This document shows positions 7,295 to 13,308 of a stretch of DNA of 22,149 bases, piece after piece; position 1 is the stretch's first letter, and the number at the start of each line of letters is the position of its first letter. Below the pieces are notes generated by a model. That model was not told where the DNA came from, made no database searches, and saw only the letters and a list, made by a program, of their open reading frames with translations. A program made the position numbers and the translations under genes. Location: contig URBB01000023.1 in NCBI GenBank assembly GCA_900545835.1, forward strand, positions 1 through 22,149, written 5' to 3'. This DNA comes from an uncultured Collinsella sp. (GTDB lineage Bacteria; Actinomycetota; Coriobacteriia; Coriobacteriales; Coriobacteriaceae).

Positions 7295-8256
7295 TAGAGG
7301 AATTCGCCTACTCGGTGGACTTCGGGTTCTAGGTCTACGTCGAATTGGCCTTTGACGGTTGTTTGGATGTGGCGGATGAGTTCGTCAACGTCGGCGGCGG
7401 TGGCGTGGTTGGCGTTGACGATAAAACCGCAGTGCTTTTCGCTTACCTGCGCGCCGCCAACGGCGTGTCCTCGCAGGCCGGCATCCATGATGAGCTTGCC
7501 GGCAAAGTAACCCTCGGGGCGCTTGAAGGTGGAGCCGGCACTCGGCATGTCGAGCGGCTGCTTGTCCTCGCGGCGCTGGCGGTAGTCGTCCATGTCGGCC
7601 TTGATCATCGCGGCGTTGCCCGGTGCGAGGTTGAAGGTGGCAGAAAGAACGATAAAGCCGTCGTCGGCGATGCGGCTCTTGCGATAGCCCAGGTTGAGCT
7701 CGTCGACATCGAACTCGATGATGTTGCCGCTGCCGCGGGTGCCGTCGTCGAGCATGCGGGCGGGCTTGTAGACGCGCACAGACTCCAGCACGTCTGCCAT
7801 GCAGGCACCGTAGGCGCCGGCGTTCATGTAGCAGGCGCCGCCGACCGATCCGGGGATGCCCGAGATGGGCTCCATGCCGGTGAGACCGGCCTCGGCTGCC
7901 GCCGCGGCGACATCGGAAAGCAAGGCGCCGGCCGCCGCCGTGACGTGCGTACCGTCGACCGTAATGTCGGAGAGGCCTTCGCCCAACGCCACGACGACGC
8001 CGCGGATACCCTTGTCGCCGACGAGCAGGTCGGAGCCGTTGCCCACGATGGTGAGCGGCAGGTCGCAGCGATAACAGGTGTCGAGCGTGGCGACGAGGCC
8101 CTGCTCGGTATCGGGCGTGACAAAGACGTCGGCCGGGCCGCCGATCTTAAACGTGGTGTGCTCGCGCATGGGCTCGCTCATCAGCACGTTGTCCTCGCCG
8201 GCAACGCCAGCAAGCGCGCACAGCAGGTCCTCGTTAAAAAAGTCGTTCTCGTGCAT
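7294..8256 (-). CDS. murB: UDP-N-acetylenolpyruvoylglucosamine reductase
   Basis: This FAD-dependent cytoplasmic enzyme reduces UDP-GlcNAc-enolpyruvate to UDP-MurNAc with NADPH, the second committed step of peptidoglycan precursor synthesis. The product has about 320 residues. HTTFKIGGPADVFV and NGSDLLVGDKGIRG are the FAD-binding segments. ISGIPGSVGGACYMNAGAYG is the classic MurB signature, and YRKS is followed by the C-terminal domain AGSTFKRPEGYFAGKLI with the serine that donates the proton. I chose ATG at 8256 because AAGG lies upstream in the right region and the family is usually near 300 residues. The in-frame TTG at 8301 would add 15 residues without a ribosome-binding site. It is divergent from the LacI gene. 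Confidence 0.94.
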   Translation of the reverse strand: MHENDFFNEDLLCALAGVAGEDNVLMSEPMREHTTFKIGGPADVFVTPDTEQGLVATLDTCYRCDLPLTIVGNGSDLLVGDKGIRGVVVALGEGLSDITVDGTHVTAAAGALLSDVAAAAAEAGLTGMEPISGIPGSVGGACYMNAGAYGACMADVLESVRVYKPARMLDDGTRGSGNIIEFDVDELNLGYRKSRIADDGFIVLSATFNLAPGNAAMIKADMDDYRQRREDKQPLDMPSAGSTFKRPEGYFAGKLIMDAGLRGHAVGGAQVSEKHCGFIVNANHATAADVDELIRHIQTTVKGQFDVDLEPEVHRVGEFL

Positions 8257-8361
8257 ACGAATATCCGCCTTTTGGTGGTCGTTGTCATCAATCGATTGCA
8301 ATATACCCCACCCGGACGGATTTGGTGCGCTGGCGGCGATAAAACAGCCGTCTACCGGATT

Positions 8362-8404
8362 GGTAAAGTGTTTATCACCGAGGTAGAGGGGCGGTCGCTA
8401 TACT
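8362..8404 (+). promoter_or_regulatory. Possible promoter and operator of the LacI gene
   Basis: GGTAAA (8362-8367), a GTG spacer and TTTATC (8371-8376) form an imperfect palindrome with one mismatch, of the size LacI-family proteins bind. A -10-like TATACT lies at 8399-8404. No good -35 is present at normal spacing. The position, 36 bases before the regulator's start codon, suits autoregulation, but this is inference. Confidence 0.35.
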
Positions 8405-8439
8405 TTCAAGAGATCGCGCGTAAACCTGGAAGGAGCGAG

Positions 8440-9468
8440 ATGGCCAACAAAGTCACCCTCAAGCAGATTGCCCAGGAGGTGGGGCTTTCCCCCTCGTCGG
8501 TCTCGCTTGTTCTCAATAATCGGCCCTGTCGCATCTCGGAAGAAAACCGCAAGCTCATCAAGGAGGTCGCGGCGCGTAACCACTATGTTCCTAATCAGAT
8601 TGCGCGTAGTCTGGTCATGCGCGAGTCGCGCACGCTGGGCCTTATCGTCCCTAACATCGAGAGCCGCTTTTTTGCCTCGCTCGCCGGTAGCCTGGAAAAG
8701 CGCTGCCGCGAGGACGGCTATGCGCTCTTCATTACCAGCTCGGGTGGAAGTGCCGACGACGATCTGGAGCTGCTGCGCCAGCTGGTAACGCGCGGCGTTG
8801 ATGGTGTCTTCCTGGTTGTGGGCGACGAGTTCTCCGACGACCGCGCCCTGCGCGAAGAAGTCAGTCATCTGCCTATCCCTGCCGTGATGGTCGACCGTGC
8901 CATTGAGGGGCTCGAGTGCGACAAAGTGATGTTCGACCACGAGATGGGTGGCTACATGGCCACTCGCTATCTGATCGAGCAGGGTCACCGTCGCATTGCC
9001 TGCTTGGTTAACGCGCGCCGTTCCAATACGGGGCGTAAGCGACTTGCCGGCTATGAGCGCGCGCTGCGCGAGGTTGGCCTGCCTATCGACGCACGTTTGG
9101 AGTTTGAGAGCGAGTACTACATTCCGAGTGCCTACGAGGCCTCGGAGGCGGTGCTCGCAACTGATGCCACCGCTGTGTTCGCAAGTTCGGATAACATCGC
9201 CCTCGGTCTGCTCAAGCGCTTGCACGAGATGGGGAAGAGCATCCCGGGCGATATCTCGGTGGTGAGCTATGACAACTCGGCGGCCGACGTTCTCTTTGAG
9301 CCGGCGCTGACCGCGATTGAGCAGGATCCTGGTGTCCTTGCGGAGCATGCTTTTGGCTGCATGTCCAAGCGTCTTGCCGGTAGGGGCGGCAGGCGTGCCG
9401 AAGAGGTCGTCCTGGAGCCGGCGCTTATCGTTAAGGGCAGCGTGCTCGAGCTTACCGAATGTAGCTAA
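8440..9468 (+). CDS. LacI-family transcriptional repressor
   Basis: This DNA-binding regulator has a periplasmic-binding-protein-like effector domain and most likely senses a sugar or sugar derivative. The 342-residue product starts with the helix-turn-helix VTLKQIAQEVGLSPSSVSLV (residues 5-24). The hinge region YVPNQIARSLVMRESRTLGL leads to a two-lobed effector domain with IPAVMVDR, GHRRIACL and AVFASSDNIALGLLKRL, all typical of the family. The ATG is supported by AAGGAG upstream. An open frame continues far upstream through the murB antisense strand but is not coding. No transporter or catabolic gene is adjacent, so the target is unknown; malQ/glgP are the nearest sugar genes but lie several kilobases away. 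Confidence 0.93.
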   Translation: MANKVTLKQIAQEVGLSPSSVSLVLNNRPCRISEENRKLIKEVAARNHYVPNQIARSLVMRESRTLGLIVPNIESRFFASLAGSLEKRCREDGYALFITSSGGSADDDLELLRQLVTRGVDGVFLVVGDEFSDDRALREEVSHLPIPAVMVDRAIEGLECDKVMFDHEMGGYMATRYLIEQGHRRIACLVNARRSNTGRKRLAGYERALREVGLPIDARLEFESEYYIPSAYEASEAVLATDATAVFASSDNIALGLLKRLHEMGKSIPGDISVVSYDNSAADVLFEPALTAIEQDPGVLAEHAFGCMSKRLAGRGGRRAEEVVLEPALIVKGSVLELTECS

Positions 9469-9522
9469 GCGTACTTGTTTGTTTGCATAGATTGCATGCG
9501 GAGTGTCCGCTATTTGCCGGCG

Positions 9523-9595
9523 GGGCCGGGGTGCCTGCCTTGTTTTGAAAAGTGGGCTCCGCGAACTTCTCAAAACAAGGCAGGCACCCCGGCCC
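9523..9595. repeat. 73-bp palindromic element, perfect 26-bp arms
   Basis: Bases 9523-9548 (GGGCCGGGGTGCCTGCCTTG then TTTTGA) are the exact reverse complement of 9570-9595. The stem continues inside with AAGT (9550-9553) and ACTT (9565-9568), separated by an A-C opposition that becomes a G-T wobble if the minus strand is the RNA. The apical loop is GGGCTCCGCGA. There is no T-run, so a plain terminator is unlikely. It resembles mobile REP-type palindromes. It lies between the LacI gene and the next gene, about 55 bases past the LacI stop. Confidence 0.8.
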
Positions 9596-9716
9596 TCGTC
9601 CGTAAACTCTTCCGCTGGGCGAGCCATAGACGCCGCGTACCGATACGGTAAAGTGGCGGCTTGAAATTGGTGCTATATTCAGCTTGAGTTGTTTAATGCT
9701 AGTACGGGAGGCTGAT

Positions 9717-10208
9717 ATGGGGCTGTTCAAGAAGAAAAACCCGCAGGATGCCTTTGATCCCGATGTGTTTACCATCACGGATACGATTTTGGACCCACCG
9801 CGGTTTACGTTTTTGCCGGCTATCTACCAGGATGCCACGCGCCGCAAGTGGGCCGTGCATCAGCGCGGCGGCGAGCCGAAGATTTTTGACTATGCGGATG
9901 TGCTGCAGTGCGAGATTGCCGAGACCGGAAATCCCGAGGATGTGCCGGAGCTCAGCAAACGCGAACTGGCTCAGCAGATTTTGATTAATCCAGCTCAGGC
10001 TACCAAAAACAACGCTGCCAAGCGTAATATGTGCCTTGGTATGGGTGTCATCGTTGTCGTGCAAACCGGCAAGGATGAGATTTCGAAGCTTGAGATTCCG
10101 GTGACCGCGGGCGAAGTCAAGCGAGACTCCGGCCTATATCGGTCGTATCGGAACGTTGCGGAGCAGATCAAAGAAGCCTTCGACGCCATGAGGCGTCCGG
10201 AGCAATGA
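9717..10208 (+). CDS. Hypothetical protein, 163 residues
   Basis: I do not recognise the family. The product starts MGLFKKKNPQDAFDPDVF, with no signal peptide and no clear membrane segment. The middle (ARRKWAVHQRGG-like region, then IFDYADVLQCEIAETG) has the alternating pattern of a small beta-rich domain in which a sequence is tied to a 'Y.DI...E' strand, reminiscent of bacterial PH-like or DUF4428-tail proteins. A strand-rich piece, MCLGMGVIVVVQTGKDEISK, precedes a C-terminal helix (YRNVAEQIKEAFDAMRR). The ATG at 9717 has GGGAGG five bases upstream, which is why I prefer it to an upstream in-frame TTG at 9684. Only 35 bases separate it from the first GntR gene, so the two may be cotranscribed. 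Coding is likely; function is open. Confidence 0.75.
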   Translation: MGLFKKKNPQDAFDPDVFTITDTILDPPRFTFLPAIYQDATRRKWAVHQRGGEPKIFDYADVLQCEIAETGNPEDVPELSKRELAQQILINPAQATKNNAAKRNMCLGMGVIVVVQTGKDEISKLEIPVTAGEVKRDSGLYRSYRNVAEQIKEAFDAMRRPEQ

Positions 10209-10243
10209 TTCCTGCAGCATCAAGCAGTTGAGGAGTCTTGCCC

Positions 10244-11011
10244 ATGTCGAGTGAACCATATGCGATTCCGCCCAAAGACCGCGCCTTTGAGGGCATTCTT
10301 TGGTATATCAAACATTATGACCTGCAGAGTGGCGACCGGCTGCCCGCCGAGCGTGTGCTCTGTGAAGAGCTGGGCGTGTCGCGCACGGCGTTGCGTGCTG
10401 CGGTCACGCGCCTTATTTCGTGCGGAACTTTGGAAAGCCGCCGCGGTTCGGGCACCTATGTGTGTCCTCCCAAACCGCTGAACATCTTTCAGGAAACATG
10501 GAACTATACGCAGGCGGTGGAGAGGGTTGGCTCAAAGTCGACCGCGCGCCTGGTTTGGTCCAAGGTCGTGTATGCCGATATCGATCTTGCCCAAAAAGCC
10601 CAGATCGACCTGGGCATGCCGCTCTTCTGCATTCGGCGCGTGCGCGTGGTCAATGGTTCCCCGGCATCGATCGAGACGGCTTACGTCAATCTGTCTTTGT
10701 GCCCCTCGCTTCCCGATCACGATTTTGAGCAGGAAAGCCTCTACGACGTTTTGCTCAAGGAGGGGAATGTCCATGTGACACACGGCAAGGAGCATATTTC
10801 CATCAGCCGTCTGAACGCCGACGAGGCCAAGTTGCTGAATGCCCAGGAGGGCACGCCGGTGTTTTACAAGGCTTCGCACGAGCGCGACGAGACCGATGGC
10901 TTTGTCGAGTATTGCAAGTCCGTGATTCTGCCGACCAAGTATCGTTTTGCCGATAACGGCGAGGCAGACGGCGTTGCGACGAAGGTGGGTGTCGAATGGC
11001 TGATGCAGTAG
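10244..11011 (+). CDS. GntR-family (HutC/UTRA type) transcriptional regulator 1
   Basis: This is a probable metabolite-responsive DNA-binding regulator. The 255-residue product has an N-terminal winged helix (about residues 10-80, with LPAERVLCEELGVSRTALRA and RRGSGTYV). A UTRA effector domain follows (about 95-240), with the usual LGMPLFCIRRVRVVNGSPAS segment and a final C-terminal strand. UTRA domains usually bind small sugar phosphates, amino sugars or histidine-pathway compounds. The ATG at 10244 is preceded by AGGAG eight bases upstream; a TTG two codons earlier is also in frame. Its 3' end overlaps the start of the second GntR gene by 16 bases, so the two are expected to be translationally coupled. 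Confidence 0.92.
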   Translation: MSSEPYAIPPKDRAFEGILWYIKHYDLQSGDRLPAERVLCEELGVSRTALRAAVTRLISCGTLESRRGSGTYVCPPKPLNIFQETWNYTQAVERVGSKSTARLVWSKVVYADIDLAQKAQIDLGMPLFCIRRVRVVNGSPASIETAYVNLSLCPSLPDHDFEQESLYDVLLKEGNVHVTHGKEHISISRLNADEAKLLNAQEGTPVFYKASHERDETDGFVEYCKSVILPTKYRFADNGEADGVATKVGVEWLMQ

Positions 11012-11709
11012 AAGACTTGCCGGTTTACAAACAAATTCGCCGCTGCATTGCGGAGCGAATCGAGCGCGGCGACTACCCGACGGGCTCGATGATTCCGTCC
11101 GAAAACGAGCTGGCCGAGGAGTTTGGCACGACACGCCTGACAATCCGAAGCGCCATGGACGAGCTGGTCAAAAGTGGCCAGATTCGTCGCGTGCAGGGCA
11201 AAGGCGCCTTTGTGGGACACAAGTGGTTTGACGAGCACGAACGCAAGGGCGGCTTCCGCCAGTCGGTTTTGGCATCGGGCGCGACGCCGTCGGTGCGCAT
11301 CCTGGCGCGCTCCAAACGCTACGCCGGCCCGTATTATGCCGACTTGTTTGGCATCGCCGAGGACGATCTGCTTTACTCGGTGCGCCGCCTCAACTGCATC
11401 GATGGTGAGCCCGTATCGATCGAGATGACACTGATTCCGTGCCTGCTGTTTCCGGGCATCGAAGACGTGGATATTTCGGTCTTCAGCCTGTTCGAGACCT
11501 ACGATATGTTGGGACGCAAGCCAGATCAGTCGGTAGAGAAACTCGATATCGAGGCGCTGGGCGCACGCGATGCGAGTTTGCTCAATCTTGAGCCGGGCGA
11601 TCTGGCGCTCGTGCTGGAAGGCCTGACCTATGACTCGAGTGGGCAGGCAATCGAGCATGCCAAGTCTTTTACCCGCGGCGACGCCGGCGGATATACCTAC
11701 AACTATTAG
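10996..11709 (+). CDS. GntR-family (HutC/UTRA type) transcriptional regulator 2
   Basis: This second regulator has the same architecture. The winged helix is at residues 8-75 (IPSENELAEEFGTTRLTIRS, then VQGKGAFV). The UTRA domain is about 85-237, with LLYSVRRLNCIDGEPVSIEM and the C-terminal YDSSGQAIEHAKSFTRGD that closes the effector pocket. The ATG lies inside the end of regulator 1, with AAGGTGGG in front. Regulators 1 and 2 are clearly different proteins, not a recent duplication. A terminator follows, and then a SIS-domain deglycase-like gene. FrlR, which controls the fructoselysine genes of E. coli, is of this same subfamily, so the deglycase is the natural candidate target. Confidence 0.93.
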   Translation: MADAVEDLPVYKQIRRCIAERIERGDYPTGSMIPSENELAEEFGTTRLTIRSAMDELVKSGQIRRVQGKGAFVGHKWFDEHERKGGFRQSVLASGATPSVRILARSKRYAGPYYADLFGIAEDDLLYSVRRLNCIDGEPVSIEMTLIPCLLFPGIEDVDISVFSLFETYDMLGRKPDQSVEKLDIEALGARDASLLNLEPGDLALVLEGLTYDSSGQAIEHAKSFTRGDAGGYTYNY

Positions 11710-11715
11710 CGTCTA

Positions 11716-11750
11716 GAGCGTCCCTGCGCATGGCGGGGGCGCTCGTTTTT
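11716..11750 (+). terminator. Terminator of the two-regulator operon
   Basis: GAGCGTCCC (11716-11724) pairs with GGGGCGCTC (11736-11744), using one T-G wobble, and is followed by GTTTTT. It ends the GntR operon and separates it from the downstream deglycase gene. Confidence 0.85.
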
Positions 11751-11826
11751 ACGGATATATGTCGCTTGACCGATGAGCGGCAAAAACTGACCGTCTACCG
11801 AGAGGGGAGGATGAAATCATAAAATC

Positions 11827-11872
11827 GGTATTAAAAACGGCTAACCTGTAATCGTTCACTGGTATTAAGAAC
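11827..11872 (+). promoter_or_regulatory. Two direct repeats, candidate regulator sites
   Basis: GGTATTAAAAAC (11827-11838) and GGTATTAAGAAC (11861-11872) differ at one base and start 34 bases apart, roughly three helical turns. The second, read with its next base, is GGT-N7-ACC. The block sits in an A/T-rich gap upstream of the deglycase gene and contains TATTAA hexamers that could double as -10 elements. The neighbouring GntR proteins are the obvious candidates to bind. In the gap before it, 11787-11822, a GAGGGGAGG sequence precedes the tiny frame ATG-AAA-TCA-TAA, which I do not count as a gene. Confidence 0.45.
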
Positions 11873-11873
11873 C

Positions 11874-11963
11874 TTTGAATTGTTGAGCTTGGGGCCAAGA
11901 TGTCCACAAGGTTAAGCGGTGCGACGGGGCGGCAAGCCCGTTCATTCCGTGCGACAATTCAAA
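11874..11963 (+). promoter_or_regulatory. Potentially structured 5' leader of the deglycase gene
   Basis: TTTGAATTGT (11874-11883) is the exact reverse complement of ACAATTCAAA (11954-11963). The helix extends two further pairs (T-G wobble, G-C). The enclosed bases can form CTTG/CAAG (11888-11891 with 11896-11899) and a longer hairpin around 11924-11941 (ACGGGGC with GCCCGT, loop GGCAA, one bulged G). Together these give a closing helix around two hairpins. The ribosome-binding site AGGAG (11975-11979) lies just outside. It does not match a riboswitch class I can recall. Confidence 0.4.
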
Positions 11964-11984
11964 CTGCTCGTGAAAGGAGCGGGA

Positions 11985-13046
11985 ATGAAGGAGACCGAGA
12001 AGATCGAGATCATGCACTTCGACCAGGAGGGCTACCTCGAGGACGGCAGGAACGTCTACGAGGCCGGCAAGAAGATGACCGCCCTGGCCGACCGCGTGCA
12101 CGAGGAGGGCTACGACGCCGTCTTCCTGATGGGCGTCGGCGGCACCTGGGACGAGTTCATGCAGCTCGAGTACCTCATGAACAAGTTCGGCGACCGCGAC
12201 CTCGAGGTCTACCTGATCCACGCCGCCGAGTGGAACGTCATGGGCCACAAGCGCATGACCGACAGGTCCGTCGTGCTGACCGCCTCCGAGTCCGGCACCA
12301 CCCCCGAGGTGCTCGAGGCCGTCGGCAAGATGAGGGAGATGGGCGTGCGCGTCTTCGCCATGACCAACCCCGAGGGCAAGATCGGGCAGGCCGTGGGTGC
12401 CGAGAACTGCGTCATGATGGCCTCCGACCACGGCGCCGGCGGCTGCGAGAAGGGCTACTACCTCGCCGACTGCTTCGGCCTGCGCCTGCTCAACCGCCGC
12501 GGCTGCTTCCCCAAGTTCGACCTGTTCATCGAGCAGACGAAGGACGTCTGGAAGGACATGCTCGACATCCGCAAGCGCTTCGAGCCGCGCGCCGAGGAGC
12601 TCGCCAGGAAGTACGCGCTGGCCGACTACACCATGTTCATCGGCTCGGGCGCGCTGTGGGGCGAGACCATCCTGTACTCCATGTGCCTGCTCGAGGAGAT
12701 GCAGTGGAAGCGCATCCGCCACATCACCTCGCACGACTTCTTCCACGGCACGCTCGAGCTGCTCGAGCCCGGCGTCCCGGTGTTCCTGTTCATGGGAGAG
12801 GACGAGTGCCGCGCCCTCGACGAGCGCGTCCGCGCCTTCCTCACCAGCGGCGTGACCGGCGACGAGGACTACGTCATCATCGACACCGCCGAGTACGCGA
12901 TCCCGGGCCTGGACGACGACTTCCGCGTCATCGTGTCGCCGTGGATCCTGTCCGTGCTGACCACCGACCGCCTCGCGCGCAACTACGAGCTGGTCACCAA
13001 GCACAACCTCAAGTACCGCCGCTACTACCACCAGTTCGACTACTAA
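11985..13046 (+). CDS. SIS-domain sugar-phosphate deglycase/isomerase, FrlB-like
   Basis: The likely role is cleaving a 6-phosphorylated Amadori compound (fructose-amino acid) to glucose-6-phosphate, or a related sugar-phosphate isomerisation in the cytoplasm. The 353-residue product has two SIS folds. The first has FLMGVGGTWDEF (about 47-58) and TASESGTTPEV (SIS signature, Ser101). The second has MFIGSGALWGET and SHDFFHGTLELLEPGVPVFL. The tail YVIIDTAEY and the ending KYRRYYHQFDY match what I recall of the FrlB C-terminus. FrlB has Glu in the EFxHG motif; here it is Asp (Asp251, His254). ATG at 11985 has AGGAG five bases upstream. Only two codons (GGT, GGA) of 353 end in A or T, unlike its neighbours. 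It stands alone between two terminators: no FrlD-like kinase or transporter is present. Substrate is unproven. Confidence 0.87.
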   Translation: MKETEKIEIMHFDQEGYLEDGRNVYEAGKKMTALADRVHEEGYDAVFLMGVGGTWDEFMQLEYLMNKFGDRDLEVYLIHAAEWNVMGHKRMTDRSVVLTASESGTTPEVLEAVGKMREMGVRVFAMTNPEGKIGQAVGAENCVMMASDHGAGGCEKGYYLADCFGLRLLNRRGCFPKFDLFIEQTKDVWKDMLDIRKRFEPRAEELARKYALADYTMFIGSGALWGETILYSMCLLEEMQWKRIRHITSHDFFHGTLELLEPGVPVFLFMGEDECRALDERVRAFLTSGVTGDEDYVIIDTAEYAIPGLDDDFRVIVSPWILSVLTTDRLARNYELVTKHNLKYRRYYHQFDY

Positions 13047-13097
13047 GAGCTGGTCACGGGTCCGATATCTTGGCTGGTTGATATCTCGACCCTGCAC

Positions 13098-13130
13098 AAG
13101 GGCGTCCGCATTTGCGCGGGCGCCCTTTTT
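13098..13130 (+). terminator. Terminator of the deglycase gene
   Basis: AAGGGCGTCCGC (13098-13109) pairs with GCGGGCGCCCTT (13116-13127) through one T-G wobble; the T-run at 13126-13130 follows. It separates this gene from the histidine operon. Confidence 0.88.
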
Positions 13131-13196
13131 GCGTTGTGACAAGAGACTGCTGCTAACCGCTCGCCCTATGTTTCCAAATGAATACGCTATGAACGG

Positions 13197-13272
13197 TTGC
13201 GACGGATTTTCCCCGCAAACACTCTAGTATGCTAAAGTACCCAGAAGACCGGCGGAGCTATGCCGGTCTTCT
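13197..13272 (+). promoter_or_regulatory. Histidine operon leader with an 11-bp hairpin
   Basis: AGAAGACCGGC (13243-13253) and GCCGGTCTTCT (13262-13272) form a perfect stem with loop GGAGCTAT, ending 36 bases before the hisZ-hisG start. The following bases (GTTCTATATG) are not a T-run, so it may be a leader structure more than a terminator. A smaller GTTGCG/CGCAAAC inverted repeat lies at about 13196-13220. I found no T-box sequence. I see no clear -35/-10 pair, though TAGTAT (13225-13230) is possible. The stretch 13131-13308 holds no gene apart from a 10-codon frame that overlaps the hisZ-hisG ATG. Confidence 0.5.
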
Positions 13273-13308
13273 GTTCTATATGAAACACAGCATGAGGAGG
13301 CTCACCAG

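Noticed and set aside
7345..9468. A 707-residue protein joining a novel N-terminus to the LacI regulator
   Set aside because: The first 365 residues are the antisense of murB plus the intergenic region. The LacI domain begins at the ATG at 8440 with its own ribosome-binding site.
9523..9595. Ordinary rho-independent terminator of the LacI gene
   Set aside because: The 26-bp arms are far longer than usual and there is no T-run on either side.
11874..11963. A tRNA or tRNA-like gene in the deglycase leader (GTTCATTCC resembles a T-loop)
   Set aside because: No 7-bp acceptor stem, D-arm or anticodon arm of correct length can be drawn around it; the pairing fits a different three-helix shape.
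11900..13081. A 393-residue Arg/Gly/Pro-rich frame overlapping the deglycase on the same strand
   Set aside because: It is the +1 shadow of a gene with G/C-ending codons; it lacks any domain and its composition is typical of shifted frames.
13131..13308. T-box or His-rich leader peptide controlling the his operon
   Set aside because: No T-box consensus sequence is found and the only short frame holds a single His codon.
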